Shown piece by piece: positions 25,907 through 34,910 of a stretch of 64,000 nt of DNA. Position 1 is the stretch's first letter. Every line of letters starts with the position of its first letter. This DNA comes from Glycocaulis albus. GTDB lineage: Bacteria; Pseudomonadota; Alphaproteobacteria; Caulobacterales; Maricaulaceae. A model generated the notes under the pieces. That model was not told the origin of the DNA. It did no database searches and saw only the letters and a program-made list of their open reading frames with translations. The stretch lies in assembly GCF_014639075.1 (NCBI RefSeq), contig NZ_BMFS01000003.1, positions 226,761-290,760 on the forward strand. Direction: 5' to 3'. A program made the position numbers and the translations under genes.

Positions 25907-26800
25907 CTAGCCCGCAGGAACCAGCCCGGCCTCTTCAGGATCGCCCACAATCTCGGTCAGGGATTTTTTCAGCTTCATCAGTGCCTGGTGTTCGATCTGG
26001 CGTACGCGCTCCTTGGAAATGCCGAGCTCCTCGCCGAGCTTTTCCAGCGTGACGGATTCCTCGGTGAGGCGGCGCTGGGTGATGATGTGGCGTTCGCGCT
26101 CGCTAAGCCGGCTCATGGCCTCACTGATCCAGCTCTGGCGTGCCGCTGTATCGCGCGCATCCATGACCGCTGCTTCCGGGTCGGGCCGTTCGTCAGCCAG
26201 CAAATCCTGCCACTCGCCTTCGCCTTCCTCGGTGAAGGGCGCATTCAGCGAGCGGTCAACGGCGGCCAGGCGGGCAGCCATGGCGTCGACATCGTCCTCA
26301 CCCACTTTCAGTGCTTCGGCTACATAGGCGCGGTTTTCCGGCGTCAGGGCGCCCGAGCTGACATCGCTGATCAGGGCGCGCAGGCGGCGCAGATTGAAAA
26401 AGAGGGATTTCTGGGCCGCGGTCGTCCCCGTGCGCACGATCGACCAGTTGCGCAGCACATAGTCCTGTATGGAGGAGCGGATCCACCAGGTCGCATAGGT
26501 GGAAAAGCGCACGCCGCGTTCGGGCTCGAAGCGGGCCGCGGCCTGCATCAGGCCGATATTGCCCTCCTGCACCAGATCCGGGAAAGGCAGGCCGTACTGG
26601 CGGAAGCGCGCGGCCACCGCGATAACGAGGCGCATATAGGCGCTGGTCAGCTTGTGCAGGGCGCGCTCATCCCCTTCCTCGCGCCAGGCGGTCGCGAGCG
26701 CCAGCTCCTCCTCCCGCTCCAGCAGCGGTACGGCCATGGCCGCTTTCATGAACTGGCGGTCGGGGTCTGCGCTGCGGCGGGCAGGGGCTGGGCTGGGCAT
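25907..26800 (-). CDS. rpoH: RNA polymerase sigma-32 factor (RpoH family)
   Basis: A 297-residue heat-shock-type sigma factor. Region 2 holds LTSAYMRLVIAVAARF, FPDLVQEGNIGLMQAAARFEP and VRFSTYATWWIRSSIQDYVL (contiguous blocks), followed by the RpoH box QKSLFFNLRRLR, diagnostic of sigma-32. Region 4 is LSERERHIITQRRL ... TLEKLGEELGISKERVRQIE. Alphaproteobacteria often carry two rpoH genes and I cannot tell which this is. It directs transcription of chaperones and proteases, which may include hslU. Confidence 0.92.
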   Translation of the reverse strand: MPSPAPARRSADPDRQFMKAAMAVPLLEREEELALATAWREEGDERALHKLTSAYMRLVIAVAARFRQYGLPFPDLVQEGNIGLMQAAARFEPERGVRFSTYATWWIRSSIQDYVLRNWSIVRTGTTAAQKSLFFNLRRLRALISDVSSGALTPENRAYVAEALKVGEDDVDAMAARLAAVDRSLNAPFTEEGEGEWQDLLADERPDPEAAVMDARDTAARQSWISEAMSRLSERERHIITQRRLTEESVTLEKLGEELGISKERVRQIEHQALMKLKKSLTEIVGDPEEAGLVPAG

Positions 26801-26949
26801 GGACGCTACTCCGTCAAGGCCGGCATCAGGTTTTCATCGGTCTTTACGGTGATGCCCCTTCACCGGATCACAAATATGCCTCATTTCGTGCAGGTCCGCC
26901 CCGCCGGCGGAGCAGGGACCGGTGCCGGTCTGTGGCCCGCAACAGAAAA

Positions 26950-26973
26950 CGCCCCGCCGGTGAGGGCGGGGCG
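26950..26973 (-). terminator. Rho-independent terminator after carD
   Basis: Perfect 9-bp stem CGCCCCGCC / GGCGGGGCG (26950-26958, 26965-26973) with a 6-base loop. In the minus direction it is followed by TTTTCTGTT. Confidence 0.85.
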
Positions 26974-27004
26974 TTATTCATAATCTGCAAGAAAAAGCCG
27001 GAGC

Positions 27005-27523
27005 CTAGGCCGCTTTCTTCTGCAGCGAGGTCGACAGGATTTCGAGCGCCTTGTCGCGGTCCACCTTCTCGACGGCAGCAACCTCGCGGACCATCCGGTC
27101 GAGCGCGGACTCATAAAGCTGGCGCTCGGAATAGGAGGGTTCGGGCTGGTCTTCATGCCGGTGCAGGTCGCGTACGACCTCGGCGATGGAGATCAGGTCG
27201 CCGGAATTGATCTTGGCTTCATATTCCTGGGCGCGGCGGCTCCACATGGTGCGCTTGACCTTGGCCTTGCCGCGCAGGGTTTTCAGGGCGTCGGCCAGCA
27301 CCTTGTCATTGGCCAGCGGACGCATGCCCGATGCGATGGCTTTGGCCGTAGGCACGCGCAGTGTCATCTTGTCCTGCTCGAAGGAAACGACATAGACCTC
27401 GATATCGAAGCCTGCCACGGTTTCCTTTTCCACCCCGGTCACGCGGCCTACGCCGTGTGCCGGATAGACGATGTAGTCACCTTTTTTGAAGGTCTTGTTG
27501 TCATTGGCGGTTTTCTTGGTCAT
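27005..27523 (-). CDS. carD: CarD family transcriptional regulator
   Basis: A 172-residue RNA-polymerase-binding protein. The N-terminal Tudor-like RID is FKKGDYIVYPAHGVGRVTGVEKE, here read as about residues 11-33, followed by the helical DNA-contact domain with VRDLHRHEDQPEPSYSERQLYE. CarD stabilises open promoter complexes, including at rRNA promoters. Start 27523 (MTKKTANDN) is better than upstream alternatives. A 238-bp leader, AT-rich at its far end, separates it from fdxA. Confidence 0.93.
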   Translation of the reverse strand: MTKKTANDNKTFKKGDYIVYPAHGVGRVTGVEKETVAGFDIEVYVVSFEQDKMTLRVPTAKAIASGMRPLANDKVLADALKTLRGKAKVKRTMWSRRAQEYEAKINSGDLISIAEVVRDLHRHEDQPEPSYSERQLYESALDRMVREVAAVEKVDRDKALEILSTSLQKKAA

Positions 27524-27761
27524 CGACACTCTCTTGGCCAGCGCGCACGGACCTTCAGGGCTGATAATTGTCAACAGCACTCCCTCCGGTCGAAACCGGG
27601 GAAGTGATGATTAAGACAACAGATCAGATCAACGCAGTTTCCCTGAGGGGTCCGCTTCAGGCGCGGTTATCGAAGGCGCACAAGCTACCACAATCGTGAC
27701 AGAAATTCAATTGCTGCGTTTGCGAATGTTTAACGAGTTCGCCACAATAGTAAAAACAAAG

Positions 27762-28103
27762 TTAATCGCCAGAGCCCGGCTTGTCGGAAAAGTATTTGTC
27801 GAGCTTGCCTGAAACCGTCTCAAATTCAGCGGCGTCGGCGGGCGGGTCCTTGCGGACGGTAATGTTCGGCCACGCAGCCGCATACTTTGAATTAAGCGCA
27901 AGCCACTTGCCGTCAGGATCATCTTCAGTGTCCGGCTTGATCGCTTCTACAGGACATTCCGGCTCGCACACGCCGCAGTCAATGCACTCGTCGGGATGAA
28001 TGACGAGCATGTTCTCGCCTTCATAAAAGCAGTCGACCGGGCAGACTTCCACGCAGTCGGTGAACTTGCAGCGTATGCAGGCATCGGTGACGATATAGGT
28101 CAT
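27762..28103 (-). CDS. fdxA: 7Fe ferredoxin FdxA
   Basis: A 113-residue ferredoxin. The [3Fe-4S] site is formed by [13 protein letters not shown] (with the second position altered, as in 7Fe types) and the [4Fe-4S] site by [18 protein letters not shown]-terminal extension (about 55-113) is typical of alphaproteobacterial FdxA. It is a cytosolic electron carrier. The helicase-S4-fdxA-carD order is common in this class. Confidence 0.95.
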   Translation of the reverse strand: MTYIVTDACIRCKFTDCVEVCPVDCFYEGENMLVIHPDECIDCGVCEPECPVEAIKPDTEDDPDGKWLALNSKYAAAWPNITVRKDPPADAAEFETVSGKLDKYFSDKPGSGD

Positions 28104-28182
28104 GACAGAGTCGGGTTTCCGGTTGGCGTGCGAGGCGGGCAGGCAGCGCGCCGGAGATGGAACCCGCAGCCGTGTTTGTCAA

Positions 28183-28494
28183 TCACGGTCCTGCGATATC
28201 CAGCGTCCGGTATAATGTTCTCGCCTCTGATGCGGGCCCGCGGCGCTCGCCGACGGTGCAAACCTCGACGCGCAAGGGCGCAGGCTTTAGCGGCAGGGTG
28301 AGAATGTCTCCGGGCTGAATGGCGTGGGCCGGTTTGGTCAGGCGGAGGATCTGTCCATTGCGCTCCAGCCTGATACGGCCCTTTTCAATCAGGCCAGCCG
28401 CCAGGCCCCGCGATTTCACGAACCGCGCCCTGAAAAGCCAGACATCCAGGCGCACTTTCTGTACCGGCGCATCGTCCGGCAATGGCTGCGTCAT
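28183..28494 (-). CDS. RNA-binding S4 domain protein (Hsp15-like)
   Basis: A 103-residue protein with an S4 fold near the N-terminus: VRLDVWLFRARFVKSRGLAAGLIEKGRIRLE (two stretches), followed by QPGDILTL. Hsp15-like proteins bind stalled 50S subunits carrying peptidyl-tRNA. Its ATG overlaps the helicase stop (28491-28494), so the two are cotranslated, linking two RNA-handling proteins. Confidence 0.88.
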   Translation of the reverse strand: MTQPLPDDAPVQKVRLDVWLFRARFVKSRGLAAGLIEKGRIRLERNGQILRLTKPAHAIQPGDILTLPLKPAPLRVEVCTVGERRGPASEARTLYRTLDIAGP

Positions 28495-31097
28495 GATGGT
28501 CCCGCCCGCTTTGCCCTGGAGGCTGCCTGCTGGCGGCGGGGCTTTCTGCTGCTGCGGGTGCGGGGTCTCGCCGCCGTCTGCGAGAGGTCCAGTTCGGCCA
28601 GCCTCGCAAAGGGGCTGAAGGCATCGGCAGGGGCGGCAGGGCGGGTCGTGCCTGCCGGCTTGCGGCGCGTCTTGCGGCGGGCGGCCCAGAGGTCTGGCGC
28701 TTCACCGCGGGCTTTTTGCACGCGAGTATAGCCAAGCGCGCGCACCACCTCCTCCAGCCCTGAGGCAGGAAGGCCCATAAGGGCCATCATGCTGTCATCC
28801 AGCGCGAACCAGCCGCGCGGATGCGCCTTGCGGGCCTCGCGAATGGCATCGGCCAGCCGTTCGAGCATGTCGATACGAACGGCCAGTGATCCGCAAACCA
28901 GATAGCCCGCCGATGCCATCTCGTTTGCGGAGCGGCCCGGCGGCGCGGTTACGCATACCCGTCCGGGTGCCGGACGGAAGCGCCCGTCCGCATCGCCGCT
29001 GTGCACGGCATGGAACAGCGTGTTGAGGCTGGCCGCGCGCGGCTTGAGCATGGCTGGCAGGAACACGGCGTGCTCGCCGATGCGGACCCCGGCACTGCGC
29101 AGCTGACGGCGCTCATGAGCGGAGAGCTGGGCGATGTCAGCGGCCAGCTCATGGCGGGGCATGGCGCCGCCGGCCTCGACAAGCCGCCAGCCAATTCCGC
29201 GCGCCAGCCCGTCAAGACCGCAGGCGGCTCCGGTCCGCAGTTTTAGCGCCAGAAGGCCCTCCAGATGGGTCGCGGCCTCGTCCGCCACATGACGCTGCAG
29301 GCGCTGGACTGCGCGGGTAACCGCTTCGGGCGCTCCCAGCTCGCCGCCAACCAGCACGACATCCGGGTTCAGCCGGTCAGCCGACCGGGCCAGCTTTCCT
29401 GTCCGCTCGCCCTGCCAGACCAGATAGCCATCGCTGTCCAGCTCCAGATCGGCGGCCTCGGCCCGCGCAAGCGCGCCGAGGCGGCGATTGATTTCCGGCC
29501 GGACGGCTTTCAGCGCGGCGCCGGTGACCGCGCGCTGCGCCAGCGGGCCGCCCGCATTGTCGGCGGCAAAGCGCAGGCCTTTCAACCGGCCGACGAAATG
29601 GCCTTCCACGGTCACCTCGCCGCGATGGTCCACCCCCGCTGCCAGATCGGCCTTCTCGCGCAGGCCGCGGACCAGCGCCGATGTGCGCCGGTCGATGAAG
29701 CGGGTCATCAGGGCCTCGTGCAGAGCGTCGGAGAGGGCATCCTCCACCTCGCGCGTGCGCGCCTGCCAGTGTGCGGGATCCCTTGTCCAGCCGGGCCGGT
29801 TGGCCGCATAGGCCCAGGTGCGCACATGGGCGAGGCGCTGGGACAGGACAGCCACATCGCCCGCCGTGCCGGCGACCCGCGCGAGCTGGCCATCTAGCCA
29901 GGCATCGGGCAGCACGCCCTCGCGGCTCATCAGATAGGCATAGATCTGGCGGGCGAGGCGGGCATGTTCGTCCACGGTTGTCTTGCGGAAATCGGGTATG
30001 CGGCACACATCCCACAATGTTGTCAGACCGCCCTGCGCCCGTGTCCAGCCGCGCACCTCACCGTCTGAACTCAGGGTTTCGAGCACCTGCTCGTCCAGCG
30101 CGCCGCGCACGCGCTCCAGCCCTTTGGCCGGGGATGGTCTTGCCAGCGAATTGCGCAAGGCTTCCAGCGAGGAAAAGTCCAGCGCGCCATTGCGCCAGGT
30201 GAGCTTGGTGACCGGGGCAAATTCGTGGTTCTCGACCGCCTGGATGGTCTCGGCGTCGAGCGCGCGCGCGTCGCCGGTCTCGCCGAATGTGCCATCAGAG
30301 CGGAAGCGGCCTGCGCGCCCTGCAATCTGGCCGATCTCGTCGGGACGCAGACGCCGGCGGCGATGGCCATCAAATTTGGAGAAGGCGGCAAAGGCGACAT
30401 GGTCGACATCCATGTTGAGCCCCATGCCAATGGCGTCGGTGGCGATGAGATAATCGACTTCGCCTGACTGGTAGAGCTCTACTTGCGCATTGCGGGTGCG
30501 CGGGGAGAGCGCGCCCATCACCACAGCGGCGCCGCCGCGCTGGCGGCGTATCAGCTCTGCAATGGCGTACACATCTTCTGCCGAGAAGGCGACGATGGCT
30601 GAGCGGCGCGGCAGCTTGCCGAGCTTTTTCGGTCCGGAATAGGTCAGGGTGGAAAAGCGCTCGCGTTCCACTCTTTGCGCGTCGGGCACCAGCCGGGAGA
30701 GCATGGGCGCCATGGTGGACGCGCCCAGAAGCATGGTCTCCTCGGAGCCGCGCGCATGCAGAAGCCGGTCGGTGAAGACATGGCCGCGGTCCGGGTCAGC
30801 GGCGAGCTGTATCTCGTCAATGGCCAGGAAGGCGGGCTTCAGATCGAGCGGCATGGCCTCGACCGTACACAGAAAATAGCGCGCGCTTTTCGGCACGATC
30901 TTTTCCTCGCCGGTGATGAGGGCAGCGGAGCCTGGCCCCCTGGCCTTGACCACGCGATCATAAAGTTCGCGGGCAAGCAGGCGCAAAGGCAGGCCCATCA
31001 CACCGGAGGACCGCCCCAGCATGCGTGTCAGGGCAAGATGGGTCTTACCGGTATTGGTGGGGCCCAGAACGGCCGTGATCTCGCCTTGCGTGCGCAT
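28491..31097 (-). CDS. Suv3-like DExH RNA helicase
   Basis: An 868-residue superfamily-2 helicase. Walker A GPTNTGKTHLAL (about 11-22), motif II in LAIDEIQLAADPDRGH, a motif III-like GAST, and motif VI QIAGRAGRFRSDGTFG. This is the arrangement of mitochondrial Suv3-type helicases, which work with RNA-degrading nucleases. A long alpha-helical middle and a basic Pro/Ala/Arg-rich tail (KTRRKPAGTTRPAA, SRKPRRQQAASRAKR) suggest RNA binding. It is cotranscribed with the S4 gene, so a role in RNA turnover or ribosome rescue is likely. Confidence 0.88.
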   Translation of the reverse strand: MRTQGEITAVLGPTNTGKTHLALTRMLGRSSGVMGLPLRLLARELYDRVVKARGPGSAALITGEEKIVPKSARYFLCTVEAMPLDLKPAFLAIDEIQLAADPDRGHVFTDRLLHARGSEETMLLGASTMAPMLSRLVPDAQRVERERFSTLTYSGPKKLGKLPRRSAIVAFSAEDVYAIAELIRRQRGGAAVVMGALSPRTRNAQVELYQSGEVDYLIATDAIGMGLNMDVDHVAFAAFSKFDGHRRRRLRPDEIGQIAGRAGRFRSDGTFGETGDARALDAETIQAVENHEFAPVTKLTWRNGALDFSSLEALRNSLARPSPAKGLERVRGALDEQVLETLSSDGEVRGWTRAQGGLTTLWDVCRIPDFRKTTVDEHARLARQIYAYLMSREGVLPDAWLDGQLARVAGTAGDVAVLSQRLAHVRTWAYAANRPGWTRDPAHWQARTREVEDALSDALHEALMTRFIDRRTSALVRGLREKADLAAGVDHRGEVTVEGHFVGRLKGLRFAADNAGGPLAQRAVTGAALKAVRPEINRRLGALARAEAADLELDSDGYLVWQGERTGKLARSADRLNPDVVLVGGELGAPEAVTRAVQRLQRHVADEAATHLEGLLALKLRTGAACGLDGLARGIGWRLVEAGGAMPRHELAADIAQLSAHERRQLRSAGVRIGEHAVFLPAMLKPRAASLNTLFHAVHSGDADGRFRPAPGRVCVTAPPGRSANEMASAGYLVCGSLAVRIDMLERLADAIREARKAHPRGWFALDDSMMALMGLPASGLEEVVRALGYTRVQKARGEAPDLWAARRKTRRKPAGTTRPAAPADAFSPFARLAELDLSQTAARPRTRSSRKPRRQQAASRAKRAGPS

Positions 31098-31215
31098 GCC
31101 GCCTCGCTTTCACGCCCCAAGATAGGGTGTAGCGGGGACGGGTTTAAGGGGCGATGGCAGGCATGGTTTTTGGCATCATTTGGTGCTAGCATGCGTTCAT
31201 CCAGGGAGATCAGCC

Positions 31216-31413
31216 ATGCGCGCGACCGTAAATCTCGACGATCAGCTGCTCGAGAAGGCTGCGAAGCTCACCGGCATTGAAGAGCGCGCCGCCCTTGTCC
31301 GCGAAGCGTTCAAGGCGCTGATCGAGCGTGAGAGCGCGCGCCGCCTGGCCCGTCTGGGCGGGACGCAGCCGGACCTGCGGCCCGTTCCCCGGCGGCAGGG
31401 CGAACCTGCTTGA
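31216..31413 (+). CDS. vapB: VapB-type antitoxin
   Basis: A 65-residue protein beginning MRATVNLDDQLLEKAAKLTG, a ribbon-helix-helix DNA-binding N-terminus typical of VapB2-type antitoxins, with a basic, Pro-rich C-terminal tail that would wrap the toxin. ATG 31216 has GGGAG upstream. It overlaps vapC by 4 bases (TTGA). The pair is inserted between the helicase gene and the DUF3108 gene and would repress its own promoter. Confidence 0.85.
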   Translation: MRATVNLDDQLLEKAAKLTGIEERAALVREAFKALIERESARRLARLGGTQPDLRPVPRRQGEPA

Positions 31414-31778
31414 TCCTCGTCGACACATCGGTGTGGGTTGACCATCTGCGTTCCGGCGAACCGCATCTGGCTGGCCTGCTGATGAAGGGGCAGGCCGTGT
31501 GCCATCCCTTCATCATCGGTGAGCTGGCGCTGGGCAATCTGGCTGACCGGGCGGACATTCTGGCTGATCTGGAAAACCTGCCCGCCGTGCCGCAAGCATC
31601 GGACGGCGAAGTGCTCCGCCTTATTGATGCGTACAGCCTTGCTGGCAGTGGTATCGGCTATTTGGATGCCCATCTTGCGGCGTCGGCAAAGCTGGGAGCG
31701 TTGCAGGGCTTATGGACCCGCGACAAGCGTCTGGCGCGGGTCCTTGACCGGCTCGGCCTGGCTGTGGATTTCGCCTAG
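31410..31778 (+). CDS. vapC: VapC-type PIN-domain ribonuclease toxin
   Basis: A 122-residue PIN-domain protein. Acidic residues of the active site are visible in ILVDTSVWVDHLR, IIGELALGN and YLDAHLAASAKL, followed by LWTRDKRL. VapC toxins cleave tRNA or rRNA and stop translation. The start is TTG at 31410, overlapping the antitoxin stop, which should lower toxin output and make it depend on antitoxin translation. Its end overlaps the convergent DUF3108 gene by 4 bases. Confidence 0.88.
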   Translation: MILVDTSVWVDHLRSGEPHLAGLLMKGQAVCHPFIIGELALGNLADRADILADLENLPAVPQASDGEVLRLIDAYSLAGSGIGYLDAHLAASAKLGALQGLWTRDKRLARVLDRLGLAVDFA

Positions 31779-32578
31779 CCGCCCACGCGCAGATGCGTGG
31801 CGCTTATGGTGAGATTGCCGATGCGGGTATTGGCGCGGTAGCGCACCGGAACCCAGATATCACCCTGCTGCGCGAGCCACATCACGACCGGACGGGCCGT
31901 ATCGTCCTCGGTCGGGCGCTTGCCTTCCTCATAGCCGCTGATCGGCTCGACATAAGCACGGCACACCAGTGCCGCGCCGCGGTAGGCGCGCGTCGACACA
32001 TCCGACATGCCGCCATTTTCCAGCCGCAGGTTATAGCGTGCGCGCCCGTCAAAGATCGGCACGCGGCCCGAACAGGGCTCGCCATTGGCAGCCATTGGGG
32101 CCGTCAGCATCATGTTGAGAATGCCCGAAATCGGGTCGATGGCGCCGGTGCGGTCTTCATCGCTGGCCGCCGGATCCCCCATGGAGCCGAAAGGCGGGTT
32201 GATGTCGGGCACGGCCATGCCGCCGACGAAGTTCACTGCCACGATGCGGCCCTTGCCGCTGGCATGGTTGAGGTGCTGGTAACGCCAGGGATCAAGCCCG
32301 TCCTCACGCACATAACCCGATACGCCTGCCTCGATATTGGTATCGTCAAACCAGCGCAGGAGGCCGCCGGACTGGAAGGTGGCGGTGGCAGAATAGGTCT
32401 CGCCCGGCCAGACGGCATTAATGGAGATATTGGCCACCGGAATCATCAGATAGGAGCCGGAATACTGCACGAACAGGCTGTCGGGCGGGGCTGCCAGCCG
32501 TTCGCCGGTATCCGCGCTCGCCGGCAAGGCAGGCAGAACAGCAAGAGCCGTCATGGCCAGAAGGGCTTTCATTCGCAT
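31775..32578 (-). CDS. DUF3108 secreted protein
   Basis: A 267-residue exported protein with a signal peptide ([23 protein letters not shown]). The body starts [19 protein letters not shown] and contains [18 protein letters not shown] and the late block [20 protein letters not shown], matching the DUF3108 pattern of periplasmic or outer-membrane-associated proteins. The function is unknown; related proteins are linked to envelope upkeep. Start 32578 is chosen for the signal peptide. It diverges from rpmB across 226 bp. Confidence 0.7.
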   Translation of the reverse strand: MRMKALLAMTALAVLPALPASADTGERLAAPPDSLFVQYSGSYLMIPVANISINAVWPGETYSATATFQSGGLLRWFDDTNIEAGVSGYVREDGLDPWRYQHLNHASGKGRIVAVNFVGGMAVPDINPPFGSMGDPAASDEDRTGAIDPISGILNMMLTAPMAANGEPCSGRVPIFDGRARYNLRLENGGMSDVSTRAYRGAALVCRAYVEPISGYEEGKRPTEDDTARPVVMWLAQQGDIWVPVRYRANTRIGNLTISATHLRVGG

Positions 32579-32804
32579 CAGGGTCGCTCCAGCAGGGTCG
32601 TTTGACCGGTATTCTATCGCGTTCATGACCTGTCTGCACGATGAACGCGGCAGCGGTGTGGCACAGCTTGCACATGACGCTGCCATATACAGGCCCGGCT
32701 TGACGTATCAGGCCCTCTCGGCTAACACCCGCGCTCCCGCGCCGGAGGCTTCTTCGGCGTGCACCGTATTCCTGAACGCGACTTTGCAAGAAAAGGTGGA
32801 AGCC

Positions 32805-33098
32805 ATGGCGCGCCGCTGCGAACTGACCGGGACCGGCCCGATGTCCGGCAACAACGTGTCCCACGCCAACAACAAGACCCGCCGGCGCTTCCTGCCGAAC
32901 CTGATCGATGTCACGCTGGCGTCGGAGGCTCTGGGCCGCGCGTTCAAATTCCGCATCGCGGCGAAAGCCCTGCGCAGCGTTGACCATGTGGGCGGGCTCG
33001 ATCCGTTCCTCCTGAAAGCCCGCGACGAGAACCTGTCGGCTGGCGCGCTGAAAGTGAAGCGCGAGCTGAAAAAGGCCCAAGGCGAAGCGGCGGCCTAA
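32805..33098 (+). CDS. rpmB: 50S ribosomal protein L28
   Basis: A 97-residue ribosomal protein. [20 protein letters not shown] followed by [13 protein letters not shown] is the family signature. The ATG at 32805 has an AAGGTGGA SD. It is a single gene with its own terminator. Confidence 0.97.
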   Translation: MARRCELTGTGPMSGNNVSHANNKTRRRFLPNLIDVTLASEALGRAFKFRIAAKALRSVDHVGGLDPFLLKARDENLSAGALKVKRELKKAQGEAAA

Positions 33099-33128
33099 GC
33101 CCTCCCTTCCTGCCTTAGAAAGATCAAG

Positions 33129-33162
33129 CGCCCGTCTCGATTGAGGCGGGCGTTTTCTTTTT
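33129..33162 (+). terminator. Rho-independent terminator after rpmB
   Basis: Stem CGCCCGTCTC / GAGGCGGGCG (one mismatch) with a short loop, followed by TTTTCTTTTT. Confidence 0.85.
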
Positions 33163-33211
33163 GCCGCCAACCGGCCTAGCTTGCTCCTTCAAGCGCTTGC
33201 AGGAGGGCAGC

Positions 33212-34903
33212 ATGATCCGCACCACAACACTCATGACAATCGTTTCTGCGGGCCTTCTGGCGGGCTGTAATGGCACGTCCGGTGATGATGCCGCCAGTAC
33301 CGTGGCGGCGGAACGCATTTTCACAGGCGGCACCATCCATACCGGGCTGGGCGATACGGTGGAGGCCGTCGCCGTGCGCGATGGCCGCATAGTCTATGCA
33401 GGCGATGGCGCAGGGCTGGCAGGGTTTGAAGGCAGCGATACCCAGACCGTCGATCTGGACGGCGCCACCATGTTTCCGGGCTTTACCGACTCCCATGCCC
33501 ATCTTATCGGGATTGGCCAGCGCGAGCGCACGCTGAATCTCGAGGAGACGGCCTCGATCGCCGATCTGCAGGCCCGGGTCTTGGCCTATGCCGAAACCAA
33601 CAGCGAAGGCGTGGTGTTCGGGCGCGGCTGGATCGAGACGCACTGGCCGGAGGCGCGCTTTCCGAGTGCCGCTGATCTTGACGCGGTGGTCTCTGACCGG
33701 CCCGTCATCCTGATCCGCGCCGATGGGCATGCGCTGGTGGCCAACAGTGCCGCGATTGAAGCAGCTGGCGTCACCGATGCCACGCCTGATCCCGAAGGCG
33801 GGGCGATATTGCGTGATGAGGATGGCCGGGCGACCGGCATGATCATCGACACTGCCATGGCCCCGTTCCGCGCGCTTTTGGGTGAACCCTCCGAGGCTGA
33901 ACGGGTGGAGATTTACGCCGCCGCCGCGCGCGTGATGGCAAGTTATGGCTGGACGGGCGTCCATGATATGAGCGTGCCCTACGGCGATGTGACAATCCTG
34001 GAACGGCTCGCCGATGAAGGCCGCCTGCCGCTTCGCGTGCATGTCTCCGCCAATCCGGGTGATTATGAAGATGTCGCGGCCAATGCTCCGCGCCGCCATG
34101 AGAGCGGACGGGTCACCGCGCGCGCGGTGAAGCTCTATGCAGACGGCGCGTTGGGCTCTCGCGGCGCCGCGCTCATCAACCCTTATTCTGACGATCCGGC
34201 GAACCGTGGCCTGATGCTCATGCAGGCCGACGCGGCGGGCGCGATGATGGATGATGCCCTGCGTGACGGGGTGCAGCTGGCCATCCACGCCATTGGCGAT
34301 CTGGGCAATCGCTCTGTGCTGGACTGGGTGGAGGCCGCTTATGCCCGTGTGCCGGTGGAGGAACGCGCGATTGCGCAGCCCCGCTGGCGCATCGAGCATA
34401 CGCAAGTGGTCAGCCCCACGGACCTGCCACGTATTGCCGAGCTGGGCTTAATCGCCTCCATGCAGCCCTCCCACGCCATTGGTGATCTGCACTTTGCGCC
34501 TGCGCGGCTTGGCCTGCAGCGCCTGTCAGGGGCCTATGCGTGGCAGGACATCATGGATAGCGGTGCGGTGATCGCGGGCGGGTCTGATGCGCCCGTTGAG
34601 CGCGGGGAGGCGCGTATCGAGTTCTATGCCGCCACTGTGAGGCGCGATCTCGACGGGTTTGCCGACCCTCAGACCTGGCACCTCGAACAGGCCTTAAGCC
34701 GGGAGGACGCGCTGCGCCTGTTTACCGTGAATGCCGCCCATGCCGCCTTCCGCGAGGACGAGCTTGGCGTGATTGCACCGGGCATGCTCGCCGATTTCTC
34801 TGTCTTCGATATGGATCTGATGACGGCCGATGATCTCGATCTGCGCCACGCCCGGCCCGTGATGACGGTGATCGGCGGAGAGATCGTCTGGCAGGCGGAG
34901 TGA
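33212..34903 (+). CDS. Amidohydrolase-3 family lipoprotein (YtcJ-like)
   Basis: A 563-residue metal-dependent hydrolase. Start 33212 has AGGAGG and gives a lipoprotein signal (VSAGLLAGC). Motifs in order: FPGFTDSHAHLIG (HxH metal ligands), ARAVKLYADGALGSRGA (likely carboxylated Lys region), LAIHAIGDLGNRSV, WRIEHTQVV and AGGSDAPVERG. It is expected to cleave an amide or related bond in the periplasm; the substrate is unknown. It ends 8 bp from the convergent cobT. Confidence 0.88.
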   Translation: MIRTTTLMTIVSAGLLAGCNGTSGDDAASTVAAERIFTGGTIHTGLGDTVEAVAVRDGRIVYAGDGAGLAGFEGSDTQTVDLDGATMFPGFTDSHAHLIGIGQRERTLNLEETASIADLQARVLAYAETNSEGVVFGRGWIETHWPEARFPSAADLDAVVSDRPVILIRADGHALVANSAAIEAAGVTDATPDPEGGAILRDEDGRATGMIIDTAMAPFRALLGEPSEAERVEIYAAAARVMASYGWTGVHDMSVPYGDVTILERLADEGRLPLRVHVSANPGDYEDVAANAPRRHESGRVTARAVKLYADGALGSRGAALINPYSDDPANRGLMLMQADAAGAMMDDALRDGVQLAIHAIGDLGNRSVLDWVEAAYARVPVEERAIAQPRWRIEHTQVVSPTDLPRIAELGLIASMQPSHAIGDLHFAPARLGLQRLSGAYAWQDIMDSGAVIAGGSDAPVERGEARIEFYAATVRRDLDGFADPQTWHLEQALSREDALRLFTVNAAHAAFREDELGVIAPGMLADFSVFDMDLMTADDLDLRHARPVMTVIGGEIVWQAE

Positions 34904-34910
34904 AGCGGGC

